NCBI GenBank assembly: GCA_032622095.1
Contig: CP136065.1
Location: forward strand, 151,719,577 to 151,783,576
From: Siphonodentalium dalli
Taxonomy: Eukaryota; Mollusca; Scaphopoda; Gadilida; Siphonodentaliidae
DNA length: 64,000 nucleotides
Direction of reading: 5' to 3'
Shown in pieces: positions 9,590 to 21,026 of the stretch (its first letter is position 1; each line of letters opens with the position of its first letter). The notes beneath the pieces are model-generated. The model was not told the DNA's origin, made no database searches, and saw only the letters and a list, made by a program, of their open reading frames with translations. The translations under genes were made by a program, and so were the position numbers.

Positions 9590-12500
9590 GTCCAGGAGAT
9601 ATTGGTCGACCTCTGCACCCCCCCAGGACTCAACTTCACACCATTAATTTTCTTTCTTAATGTCTCCTCTAATTTTTAACAAGAAAAAAAAGTGGCCGCA
9701 GAGACTCCAGACAAGATGGCGTCCATCATGGCGGCCATTTTTTTAAATGCACCACGTCTCTTTGATCGGCGTTATAGTAAAGATGATATCACATGCGGTC
9801 TTGTTTTCCGCTCGATTCATTATGCAAATATACAACCCTTACAAATTAGCCAAAAAAATCCGACATCAGAATCCAATATGGCGGCCAAGATGGCCGCCGA
9901 AATGTGAAAATATGCTATTTTTCTGACATGTTACCACATTTCATCAATGAGCATTATTGTCATGAAAACTCCACATCTGCTTACTATTGTGAGCTGGGAA
10001 CACATAGGCGAAGAATTTCCTTGTACCATATCCAAATAAAAGTCCCCCAAATCCAAAATGGCGCCCACAATGGCGGACAGATTTTGAAAAATCACCGAAA
10101 TTCCCTTATATTCACATCATTGGGCATTATTGTCAAGACAACTTTACCCATGCTTACAGTTGAGTTGCAAATACTGAGGTGAAGTAATTACATTACATCT
10201 CATGCAAGAAATTGTTTTCCAAATTGAAGATGGCGGCCAAAATGGCGACCGAAATTTGAAAACAAGTCTACATTCCTTTACTTTCTTACGATGGGCGTTA
10301 TTGTTTCGCGATTTCTATCCACCATTACATGTTGATATGGAATAGTGACATGAAGTATTCATTAGGGTTTGGCAATTGATACTCACAGCCAAGATCGCTG
10401 CTAAATTGGCGGCTAGAAATTGAAAAGAAATCGATATTTTCACATATTAATTTCAACTTTGTGTCATAATATCGGTATGTATGGACGAAACTGTACATTA
10501 ACCATCTACTAGTTCAACTTAAAGGTATCAAAACGCATAAGATAGCTCGTATCCTTCTGGAAAGATGAAAAACCACAATTAATATCGCGACGTGGCATTT
10601 CAAAATCCATTCTCCACTTAGCGCCGATAATGGCCGTAAGCGTAGGTGCGCCGAATAGTTATATCAGAACAATTACCTGATAACAGATTCTGATTTGCCA
10701 CGTCACGTCCATAATTATCTGGACAAGCTTCCATTTCTTTGTCTGCTAAATCTAGGTCGCTCACACTGACAAAGTATTCACCACTTCCTGGGAGTAGGGT
10801 CCCTCTAATCATAACGTTTCAAACAATTCATTTTCCGGTGTCTAGCTTATGAGTTTAAATATTTGCTAAATATGATATTTGTGCGTCATCTTGAACTAGG
10901 AAGGCATATGACCGATGAGTATACAGGCTTACAGAAGGTCATCTCTATGTATGTGTCTCATACCCATGGGGATAACGACATGTACACCTGGCGAACCAGT
11001 TAGCTAGTCACTTCTCAATAGATGGATCGTCAACTCACAAACTCAGCGAACGCATTGGCATATGTGGACAACTTTGACCGTGTTTCGAAGGTTGCTAGCT
11101 GTCTCATTCCCTTGGACAGATGTCTATATGCTAAGGAGAAGACCATAGTGTACAGACTACCCACACTTCTTGACCATGATCCGAAGCAAACTGTGTGACC
11201 ACCCGCAATTGTCTCGTCGAATATTTCCCAGCAGAGAAGAACAATGCTCGAGGTGTTAGTTTGTGGACATGCGCCATGATAGTGGGAATGAAATGGGCCA
11301 CAGTATACACCACCCCTACACATGGTGCATGTTTAAGATATAGAATGTCATATGTGTTGGTTTTATTTGGTGTGGTAAGATTGTATTTCCACATCCGTTT
11401 CGAAGCCTTTCTGATTCAACTACGTACATTTTTGTCTGGATAATACTATGCTAGCTTCCCTCAAAACAATCGGATGGACTAAAGGATAATGTCTTTATAG
11501 CATGAATATATGCGTTTTTTGTTATCATCTCTCAGGGATAGTGTCAGTATGTGGGCAGTATTATTCAAGAAAATGTCAGGAACTGTGGTGCATTTATTTC
11601 ACTATATATTTAAAGAACAATTTACAGTCTCAATGGCAATGGCTGTGGACGTTGGGGAATGCGACCTTTATGATCATATAGCATATATATAACTTTAGAA
11701 TATAGTAGTTAATGTCTCATGCAGGAAAATGGTCGCAATGGTGATGTTACCAAGAAATCACTTGGTGTACCAACGTTCGTTGAACTGAATGCAAGAGCTC
11801 ATCAACGTAACATTCCTCTGGATGTTATTCGCGTTGAACATTTCACCCTTTTGTTGCTGGCATTTGTAATTTCTTGAACCATACCACCCAGCGTGAGTAT
11901 GACATATCAGCCAACTATCAAAGGTATCGCCTTTAAGACTACACCCCAGTCTTGGTGGGGCTTATACAGCAGTAGCCAATGGCACACACCTGGTACAGTT
12001 GTTTAAGAACGGCTTCCAAACGGATGGGAACATACAATCTTAGCATACAAGGAAAGCAAGCCACACATGAGATCCTGTCTGAATCTAAAACATAACAAAA
12101 TAAGGGGCGGTGCAGTCATGGTCCAATTTCATTTCCACTATCATGACACATACCCACAAACTAGCACCGTGTGTATTGTTATCATCTGCTTGGATCTGTG
12201 AGACCGTGAGACGATTTCTGGATGCCAACAAGATTGTTCTTATGATCATGTTCAAGGAGTTTGGGTATATTATGCATTGTGGTCTTCTACGGCTTAGCAG
12301 AAATGCATCCGTCAAATGTCGGGCTTTCAACATTCGAAGCCATATACTAAAGTTGTCAGGGTACGTCAGTGCATTAGATGAGTATGTGAATTGATGAACC
12401 ATATATTGAGAAGTGGCTGTTTGGGAAGATCACCAGGTGTACACGTTGTTATCCCCATTTGGTCACCAAAGCTGACAATACGCAGATAGATAGGTCCTTC

Positions 12501-14106
12501 TGAAAGCTAGTATACGCATCGACCGAATACCTTTCTAGTGTATCGCACAAGATGACGCCTATACCAATTCTACAAAGAAGTGTAGTAAACTGTTGTTGTG
12601 AGTGAGATAGATTAATCTGATGAAGAGACGGAAACGGGTCTAGATAATGCTGAATGTGGCAATTCAGAATAAGCTCAGGTACTGTTGTTTTTGATTCTTG
12701 GAAGTCATAATATGACTATTCGGCGCACCTATATACGGTTACGGCCAGTATGAGCCCTTAGTGAAGAATAGATTTTGAAATGTCACATCACGATTGTGGG
12801 TTTTCATCCTTCCAAAAGGCTATGACTTACATTGTAACTAATAGATGGCTTATATTATGTACAGTTTCGTCTATACAAATCGATATTATGACAAAAAGTT
12901 GAAATTAGTATGTTATAATATCAGCTTCTTTTCAATTTCTGGCTGCCAGTTTGGCCGCCATATTGACTGTGAGTATCACTTGCCAAACCCTAATGAATAA
13001 TTCATACATATCAACATGTAATGGTGGGTAGAAATCGCGAAACAATAACACCCATCCTAAGAAAGTAAAGGAATGTAGGCGTGTTTTCAAATTTCGGTCG
13101 CCATTTTGGCCGCCATCTTCGATTTGGAAAACCATTTCTTGCATGAAATTACTTCAGCTCAGTATTTCCAACTCAACTGTACGCATGGATGGAGTTGTCC
13201 CGACAATAATGCCCAATGATGTGAATATGAGGGAATTTCAAAATTTCAAAATATGTCCGCCATTGTGGGCGCCATTTTGGATTTGGGGGACTTTTATTTG
13301 GATATGGTACAAGAAAAGTTCTTCGCCTAAGTGTTCCCAACTTACAATAGTAAGCAGGTGTGGAGTTGGCATGACAATAATGCTCACTGATGTTAAAATC
13401 AGCGATTTTCGGCAATTTTTCTATTTCTGGTGGCCATTATGGCCACCATCTTGGATTTGGGTAAATATTCCTCAACTCAGGTATAAGAGGAATCCTAGCT
13501 CGAGTATCTCCTGCACATATATATGCATGGGTGTTGTTATAATAGCAATAACAGTCATTGATTCGAAACATTACATCGCGTTATTAACGTAGATTCGGCT
13601 TTGACCTATTATACCGGCATTTGGGAAAACGTGATATCGGACAAAAATATCCGGCAATGAATGTATATTATGGTCCCCATGTGTTCGTCAATGACTCTTC
13701 TATACGATAAATGTATAATATGACGCAAAGATACCAACATTTTCCCACAGAGACAAACGAAAGGTGGTAACATGTCAGAAAAATAGCATATTTTCACATT
13801 TTGGCGGCCATCTTGGCGGCCATATTGAATTCTGGTATCGGATTTTTGGCTAATTTGTAAGGGTTGTATACTATCATAACGAATCGAGCGGAAAACAAGA
13901 CTGCATGTGCTATCATCTTTACCATAATGGTGATCAAAGAGACCTGGTGTATATAAAAAAAATGGCCGCCATGATGGACGCCATCTTGTCTGGAGTCTTG
14001 TTAACAAGTGAATAAAATTAGAGGAGACATTAAGAAAGAAAATTAGTGGGGTGAAGTTGAGTCCTGGGGGGGGGGGGGTGCAGAGGTCGACCAATATCTC
14101 CTGGAC
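9590..14106. mobile_element. 4.5 kb near-palindromic (foldback) element, copy 1
   Basis: The left end reads GTCCAGGAGATATTGG and the right end CCAATATCTCCTGGAC, each flanked by TA (9,588-9,589 and 14,107-14,108), so the target duplication is probably TA. Inverted homology continues inward: GTTGTTATCCCC (12,446-12,457) answers GGGGATAACGACATGTACA (10,969-10,987), and TGTTCCCATCC-type sequence near 12,020 answers 11,385-11,400. The element is therefore two diverged arms meeting near 11.72 kb. Arms carry ~170-bp spaced AAGATGGCGGCC units at about 9,873, 10,048, 10,218 and 10,390. The left arm lacks a ~0.4 kb block that the right arm and copy 2 keep, which explains the shorter length. No transposase frame is recognisable; a 64-residue - strand frame (10,812-10,618) recurs in copy 2 but matches nothing I know. 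Confidence 0.8.
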
Positions 14107-14108
14107 TA

Positions 14109-16010
14109 CATGGCCAGAGCAAAACAGCCGAACAAGGCAAATGAGGCAATGAGAGAACGTCCAGACATCGAACAGGCACTTGATCTCAGTAATCAAAAAT
14201 TTATTGCTGACTTAATAATTTGACCATGTAGTGACACACCCAATGACTGAATCTTTGTCTAATGCAGGCAAAGCACCTGGTATCACATGAGAATGTGGTT
14301 ATACAAATTCTTCAAGTACGATGTAGTGACCTTTGACACTTGACAAAACATTACGCATAAGACAAATCTTCTGAGAAAAGTCCTAGTAATATATTATAAG
14401 AAGTATTGTCCATTGAATAAGACTTCCCTAGTTCAAGCTGAACGTAAACACTATGTGTGTTACGTTCAAGAATAGGCCATCTCTGACAGGGTGGCAAATA
14501 TTTTGAACTAAGACTTCCCTAAAAAGTCTCTCTATGTGGATGAATCGAATCGAACCCCCGTCAAATTTAGTCATATTATCACGATTGTGTCTCATTACTA
14601 TATAATTTAGCCTTGGGTACTGTCTCTTTTTTTTTTTGGGTCAGCATCACAGTCGTCTGGAGTAGGATTATCCCCTTTATCTTTGTGAACCCTCTGGTAT
14701 TGTTAGTTTGGTATCCTAACTCGTTTATCGTTGAGGATAGTAAGGTGATACCACAGGCATATGGGTAGGAAATTGACAGGTGGTGGAGTCATGCCAGGAG
14801 ATGTCCAGACCATGGCCCCCGATTATAAGCATTATGAATGAAACCGTACACTACGAGCGTAAGGGCAATACCCACTGAGGTTGAGAGCGAGGGCAATACC
14901 CACTGAGGTTGAGAGCGGGGGCTGCCAATTGTTAGCCTCTCTCAAGAAAAAATTAATCTGGATTCACTGAATGGGGAGATTCGGAAGCCATAGGTGGGGC
15001 TGACCAGTGCCCCCAAGGCAGACCATATGGCTCAGAATGTGAGAAGTGCTGTACTGCCATGCTGGGAGGATGTGTTGTGTTACAACCAGAGTGTGTAGGA
15101 CATGTCACTTTTTTTTCTACAGAAAATTTGTTTTGGTCTATAATATTAAACTGTTGTTAGCTTACCAAAATCATCTTCTCTGATTAGACTCAACTTTAGA
15201 TGAGACATCTCGACACATGACATTCACATTGACAAGAAACAAACCATTTATCATGAATGACACGATTCAAGTCATCGACCAATTAATACAAATTTCATAA
15301 GTATTTTTGCTTTGCTGGAATCGCTTTAATACGTGAACTGTGAAGACCGTAGTTTACACTTGGTGCCTTTATGATTGTCATCCTCCGATTTAAAACACAC
15401 AAAACTTCAAAACATTGGTGTAATCTGGATGTGCGTAAACTAGAATATGTTTACATTAGAATTTGCATGCCGTTTTTCCTTTGGAACAGTTATTCTAAAT
15501 TAACCCGTCAGTTACAGATCCTATTTGCTAGTTTACGGCATGGGGAGGGTGTATTAGCATAGAGTCTCAGTGCTAACATATCTTGGAAAGGAAAATTGAT
15601 TGCTCCCATCTAGAGGTCACTCAGAAGTTCCGAAAAGTTGAGATAAATGAGCTATCACTGGCTTTGTCCTTTGATATGCTGCCTATTTATAAGTTAGTAC
15701 TTAATATAATGTGTGGGCATACTTACAGTCTGTTAATAGAGTTATAATTTTGGACTTTGTACACATCCCTTCTTTTTCATAGACTTTGATATCATCGAAA
15801 GAGTATTCCAAACGTTGTTGGAATGTTTGCCGCAACTGCTGACATCTTGATTAGCTCTTATTCTATTACGATCTTGACAATTTTGGGTACTGTAATTTTT
15901 CACATTAAGTATTAATACATTTCCTCGACTCTTGCGGTTCATTTTGTACTGAGTTCCATGGAGAAATTCCTCTTCTGTCATTAATTTGCCTGTTTTTCTA
16001 CAAACAAAAG
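14109..16010. other. Intergenic DNA with a short tandem duplication
   Basis: No gene is supported. At 14,856-14,920, GGGCAATACCCACTGAGGTT occurs twice in tandem (~30-bp period). A T11 run lies near 14,628. Otherwise AT-rich sequence without recognisable features. Confidence 0.4.
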
Positions 16011-16011
16011 C

Positions 16012-17605
16012 AATGAAAGTGTCAATGACATTGAAGCTCAACTTGGAGAGGGGTTATAGTCATATATTACAGTTAATGTGACAGTTTATATGCTCAAGTA
16101 ACAAGAGGGTACCCTGAAGATGCACAAACAGTTTGAGATAAATCGGATAAATAATTTGGCTGTTGGGAGTGCCAAATTATGCAGTAATACTAATAGAAAG
16201 AATAAAATTCGAGATGGCTCCCATATAGAGTTCACCCCGAAGATCCGTATGTAGTTTGGTGATGATAGGATGAGGGAGTTGACCTCTTGGATGCGCAGAA
16301 GTATTTTGTCATACAAAGAGTAAAATCCAAAATGGCCGATGGAAGCAATGCTTTTCAATGAAATACGGAAAATATGATGGCTCTAATGGTCACCCAAAAT
16401 ATCCATATGAAGTTTGGTGGTGATCGGATCAGGGATGTGGTCTGTAGGCTGTGCCAAATGATTTAGTCATGCAAAGAGTAAGATCCAAGATGGCTCCATT
16501 GGCCATGTTTTTCATCAAAATTTGTTAAAATTTGACAGCTCCCATCTAGAGGTGATCCTGAACATGCCAATAAATATTCAAAACAATTCTCTAATTAAAT
16601 GCGGGCTGCAGGCGTGCCGATGGATTCAAATTTGAAATCCATGATGGCTGCTGGCGGCCGTGTTTTTAATGAATTTCAGAAATGAAAGTGTCAATGACAC
16701 TGTAGCTCAACTTGGGAAGAAATTTATTTTTTGCTGAGCAATGAATAGAATGATAAAGGAAAGCAAAAAAAAAAGCAGGCATATGACCCCATAATGACTT
16801 GTTCCCATCTACATGTCAATGTCAACAGCCGTGACAAATTTCATAATGATCAGATCAAAGGTACGCCTTGTAGCCTGTGCCAAAGGATTTAATCATGCAA
16901 AGAGTAAAATCCAAGATGGCTGCCGACGGCCATGTTTTATGGCCGAATGACACCAAAATGACTACATGTCAATATTAACATCCACAACAAATTTCACGAT
17001 GATCAGATGAACACTCGGCTTGGGTATATTCCCGGGAACAGGAATTTTCCGGTTCCCGGGTCCCATACTCATACCCGTTTCCCGGGAATATGATTTGTGG
17101 GAACCGGGTGAATTGTCAACAATTGGTATATCATACATCAGGGGACACCAACGGCACATAATTTTGTTTAATTTTTCCATGCGCAGCGCACAATGCAATA
17201 TATATGTTATATATCTGCAAATACTACATAAAGTGTGAGTAGAATTGACCATGCTATTGTCTAAGGGTTAAGGACTTAAGGTTTGGTCTAATGGCCCATG
17301 CACAGCCATGACTTCACGAGCTCACTAGTCACAACGTAGTGACATGAACTGTTTGTGGGAAACAAGACTTTACAACATGTATCAAATTATCAATTGCGGT
17401 GATGTTGCATCATCATTCATAATGATCTGACCAAAGGCACGACGTGTAGCCCATGCCAAATATTTAGTCATGCAAAGAGTAAAATCCAAGATGGCTGCCA
17501 GCAGCCCTTTTTTTTGGCCGAATGACCCCAAAATGACACATTCCAATCTCCATGTCAATATTAACATCCACGACATATTTCATGATGATCAGACAAACAG
17601 AGCAT
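16012..17605 (+). mobile_element. Degenerate copies of the minisatellite-bearing family
   Basis: The family left end appears at 16,012 (AATGAAAGTGTCAATGACA) and about 16,682. Units with AAGATGGC and GGCCATGTTTT lie near 16,210, 16,325, 16,490, 16,640, 16,913 and 17,488. The copy is interrupted at about 17,020-17,390 by unrelated sequence containing five CCCGGGAA/TTCCCGGG motifs (17,025-17,115). No terminal hairpin is present. Confidence 0.6.
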
Positions 17606-18135
17606 ACCTTTGTCATTTTGTCAAGTTTGTGATAGAAAAATCCAATAATTCTGGTAATATGTCAGTGTTTTAAATAGTAATAATTAACCAAGATGCATCA
17701 GAAAAGCTAATATTCAATGTCTATAAGACAGAAGAGTTATTTTTTCATCATCCACAACTTGTATGCGGTATGGCACGCTGGGGCAATATTTACAATTTTA
17801 CATAATTTGGCTGCCATTTTGCCAGCATTTTGAGCCAAGGTGACAATTTTGGTACAATTTAGGGACTATTCATAAGAAATGAAATTCCTCACTCAGATTG
17901 CACAGTTCTTCCCATTTCTTGACGAAATATGACTAGAATCCCAATGGTGATTTTTGGTGAAATTTTATACTACGTTCAGCTGCTGCGTTCTGTAAAATCA
18001 AATTTTTAACGGGTCGGAAGGAGCATATGGCATATGTCATTGCTATACTGGTCAGTTTATACATGACCAATACAAAAATAAAGTCACAATTCTAAGCCAG
18101 TTCCAAAAAGCAGAAACTGATCTTGAAGACATTTG
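17606..18135. other. Intergenic, nothing recognised
   Basis: AT-rich sequence without long repeats or coding signal, between a minisatellite-family fragment and a palindromic MITE. Confidence 0.4.
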
Positions 18136-18435
18136 CAGAATGAGGTCCCAGATGGTGAATTTAGTGATGCTATTCCGCACAGCATGTTAGCATACTTAGC
18201 ATCACCAAATTCACCCTCTGGGGACCTTATTTTGCATGGCCTCATCTGCTATGAGAGACAGACTCAGATTGAAGTTCCCAAATAGTGAATTGTGTGATGT
18301 ACACCCATTGTGAACTTCGATTATGCAATGTGTCATCTGCCAATTTGGGGATATAGAGAAACTAAACTAATATAGAGAAACTAAACTAAACAAGAAATAG
18401 AATATATGTGAATAAGTTGCTATAGAAATTTGATA
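18136..18435. mobile_element. Palindromic MITE, GTGAATTTAGTGATGCTA family, copy 1
   Basis: TGAATTTAGTGATGCTA (about 18,158) is answered by TAGCATCACCAAATTCA (about 18,198), and GAGGTCCC by GGGGACC. Related copies lie at 55,247-55,652, 61,465-61,760 and 62,105-62,425 and share the downstream text CAATTTGGGGATATAGAGAA. It abuts the minisatellite element that starts at 18,436. The family is known here only by these four copies. Confidence 0.7.
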
Positions 18436-19250
18436 ATGAAAGTGTCAATGACACTGTAGCTCAACTTGGAAAGGGAATAATTTAATGTATTACAGTCAAT
18501 GGAGTGATTAGGAATGTGGAAAGTTGAATGTCTAATACTAGTTTATAGAGATGAAGAGAAAAGTAAAATCCAAGATGGCTGCTGATGGCCATGTTTTCGG
18601 CCTCATGACCATCTACATGTCAATGTCAACATTTCATGAAGTTCCGACCAAAGCTACGACCTGTAGCCCGTGCCAAAGGATTTAGTCATGCAAAGAGTAA
18701 AATCCAAGATGGCTGCTGGTGGCCATGTTTTTGGCCGAATGACCCCAAAATCTCTCGTTCCCATCTACATGTCAATATGAACATCCATGACAAAGTTCAT
18801 AAAAATCAGACAAACAGTACGACCTGTAGCCCGCGCCAATGGATCGAATTTTGAAATCCAAGATGGCCACCAGTGGCCATGTTTTTTGACTGAATGACTC
18901 GTTCCCATCTACATGTCAACATTCATCACAAATTTCATAAAGATCAGACCAAAGGTACGACCTGTAGCCCGCGCCAAAGGATTTAGTCATCATCATGCAA
19001 AGAGTAAAATCCAAGATGGCTGCCAGCGGCCATGTTTTTTGGCCGAATGACACCAAAATGACTCGTTCCCATCTACATGTCAATGTCAACATTCATGACA
19101 AATCTCATAAAGATCAGATCAAAGGTATGACCTGTAGCCCGCGCCAAAGGAAATTGTTGACGGACACACGCACACACGCATACACACACACACATGGACG
19201 ACGGACGCCAAACCATGGCAATAGCTCAAACTTACAAAGTAAGTTGAGCT
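18436..19250 (+). mobile_element. Short complete copy of the minisatellite-bearing element
   Basis: It begins ATGAAAGTGTCAATGACACT like the 931 copy and ends with the same hairpin, AGCTCAAACTTACAAAGTAA then GTTGAGCT, followed by AA. It holds four minisatellite units (AAGATGGC at about 18,573, 18,708, 18,861 and 19,013) against about 14 in the large copy, then a CA-rich run (19,160-19,195) and GGACGACGGACG. Both ends being shared makes it the best guide to the family's boundaries. Confidence 0.7.
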
Positions 19251-19479
19251 AAAAAGGTTAAGACATGGAAATCAGACTGCTCAGTTAAGGGGACTTTTAA
19301 GAAAATACTATCCTTTGCATTTGTCATGTATGACCAGTCTATAATTGCAAGTCTCCAGATGGCAAGCAAACTATCGTCCGGGCTATAGTCTTCAAATTAT
19401 TACCCACCTTGAAAAGTAGGAAAATAACCAAATGTTGCCAGTTGATCTAAACACAGTTACAGGACATAAAGTCCCAAAT

Positions 19480-19628
19480 TAGTCCAACAAATTAGACAAT
19501 ATGGATTAATATATATTTTAATATTTGGACATTTACGATTATCTTAATCCTTAATGAGGAATTAGGATAACATAAATGTCCAAATATTAAAATATATATT
19601 AATCCATATCGTCTAATTTGTTGGACTA
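19480..19628. mobile_element. 149-bp palindromic MITE with 9-bp TSD (MULE-like)
   Basis: The termini TAGTCCAACAAATTAGAC and GTCTAATTTGTTGGACTA are perfect inverted matches. The interior is also inverted (TTAATATTTGGACATTTA answered by AAATGTCCAAATATTAA). GTCCCAAAT lies on both sides (19,471-19,479 and 19,629-19,637), a 9-bp duplication typical of Mutator-like elements. A related copy starts at 23,096. Confidence 0.8.
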
Positions 19629-19649
19629 GTCCCAAATATAAGGCTATAA

Positions 19650-19717
19650 TTGAATTTATAAATCGGTATACTAATATAAGGAACTCCTTACATTAGTATA
19701 CCGATTTATAAATTCAA
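19650..19717. repeat. Perfect hairpin, 26-bp arms
   Basis: The arm 19,650-19,675 (TTGAATTTATAAATCGGTAT...) is matched exactly in reverse complement at 19,692-19,717, with a 16-base loop. Function unknown; it may be a minimal foldback insertion. Confidence 0.85.
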
Positions 19718-19783
19718 CCAGGAGAAAATTTCAACCTAAGGTTGGTGTGAAATTTTCAACTAATGTCGTGCAAGGTAGAAATT

Positions 19784-19905
19784 GACCAAACGCCACTGTC
19801 GCCACGACACAAGCAGTGACGCTAATGGGGTCGTTGTCGTAATGTTTTATACATAGATGCACACCGTGCACATTTCTGTATACATAAATGCACAAACGTC
19901 TCACT
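19784..19905 (+). repeat. Left arm of an inverted repeat enclosing the minisatellite foldback and LINE
   Basis: GCTAATGGGGTCGTTGTCGT (19,821) and TATACATAAATGCACA are answered in reverse complement at about 22,964-23,073 (ATGTATACATAAATTCACAT, then CGACAACGACCCCATTAGC). The arms are ~110-120 bp and imperfect, 3 kb apart. Both sides then meet MITEs with TAGTCCAACAAATTAGAC ends. Confidence 0.65.
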
Positions 19906-20190
19906 TAGTGTCGTATATGACAGGGGTCATTGTTGTAGTGTTTTCTACATGAATGCACACGTGTTGATATTTTTTGTAAGTTCTTCCATTTATTGATCAA
20001 ACAACCATGCAGTTCTTTCCGTCCCTGTTTAATACTAAGAACAATATGCGACCGATGACCAATTTTATTGCAGTTTCGTCATTGTGATAAAAGAATACCT
20101 TTATCAGAACTTCGGAAGAAAAATAGGTATGAATTGAAGCATACAGCAATGGTAACATTTCAATCTCCCGCCGACTGAGACTGGTACAGG

Positions 20191-20959
20191 GGCTGGTTTA
20201 GGAAATGGTAAAAAAAAATCTTGCACGTTCAAACTTTGAACGTGCGAGCCCTTACGTTCGAACGTGCGAGCCCTTCCCTTATGTTCGAACGTGCGAGCCC
20301 TTCCCTTACGTTCGAACGTGCGAGCCCTTCCCTTGCGTTCGAATGTGCGAGCCCTTGCGTTCGAACGTTCGAGCCCTTACGTTCGAGCCCTTACATTCGA
20401 ACGTGCGAGCCCTTGCGTTCGGACGTGCGAGCCCTTGCGTTCGAACGTGCGAGCCCTTGCGTTCAAACGTGCGAGCCCTGCTTTCGAACGTGCGAGCTCT
20501 TGCGTTCGAACGTGCAAGCCCTTGCATTTGAACGTGCGAACTAAATGCCAAATGGACTTATTTTGCAATACTTGCTTCGTTTGAACGCACGTGATACATG
20601 TTTCGTTCAAACGTAAGAGCTCGCACGTTCGAATGCAAGGGCTCACACGTTTGAACGCAAGAGCACGCACATTCGAACGTAAGAGCTCGCATGTTCGAAC
20701 GCAAGGGCTCGCACGTTCGAACACAAGGGCTCGCACGTTCGAACACAAGGGCTCGCACGTTCAAACGCAAGAGCTCGCACGTCCGAAAGTGAGGGCTCGC
20801 ATTTCGAACGTAAGGGCTTGCACGTTCGAATACAAGGGCTCGCACATTCGAACGTAAGGGCTTGCATGTTCGAACACAAAAGCTTGCTCGTTCGAACGCA
20901 AGAGCTCGCACGTTTTCAAGAACGTGCTAGCATTTTTTTTACCATGTCCTAAACCAGCC
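20191..20959. repeat. Foldback minisatellite: two head-to-head arrays of a 22-bp unit
   Basis: The unit is GCGTTCGAACGTGCGAGCCC plus TT (22 bp). About 14 units run forward (20,222-20,545) and about 15 run in reverse complement (20,590-20,925), with a ~45-bp spacer. Four early units carry an extra CCCTT. Both ends carry GGCTGGTTTAGGA(A/C)ATGG followed by an A8-A9 run (20,191 and, reversed, 20,959), so the structure has its own terminal inverted repeat. A 22-bp unit without stops opens frames on both strands (e.g. VRTCEPLRSNVRALAFERAS); I treat these as artefacts. Each unit contains the palindrome CGTTCGAACG. Confidence 0.9.
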
Positions 20960-21026
20960 ACCGTAGAATCTGAATGGATACGCTGCAGATCCCAATTCTG
21001 GTAATTTCGCAACGGGCGAGAGAGTC

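Noticed and set aside
9460-9660. 66-codon + strand frame just left of the palindromic element
   Set aside because: It crosses the element's left end at 9,590, so it is a chance fusion of flank and TIR.
10618-10812. Frame with GSGEYFVSVSDLDLADKEME, also at 31,166-30,864
   Set aside because: Composition looks protein-like and it recurs in copy 2, but there is no recognised domain and the opposite arm does not preserve it. Kept only as a remark under the element.
17020-17120. Cluster of CCCGGGAA/TTCCCGGG motifs as a regulatory site
   Set aside because: Short and imperfect, inside a stretch interrupting a repeat copy; nothing links it to a promoter.
20205-20911. Several 80-120 codon frames on both strands rich in VRTCEPLRSN / ARTFERKGSHV
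   Set aside because: They are translations of a stop-free 22-bp tandem repeat, open in several frames and both directions at once; no start context, domain or composition bias of a real protein.
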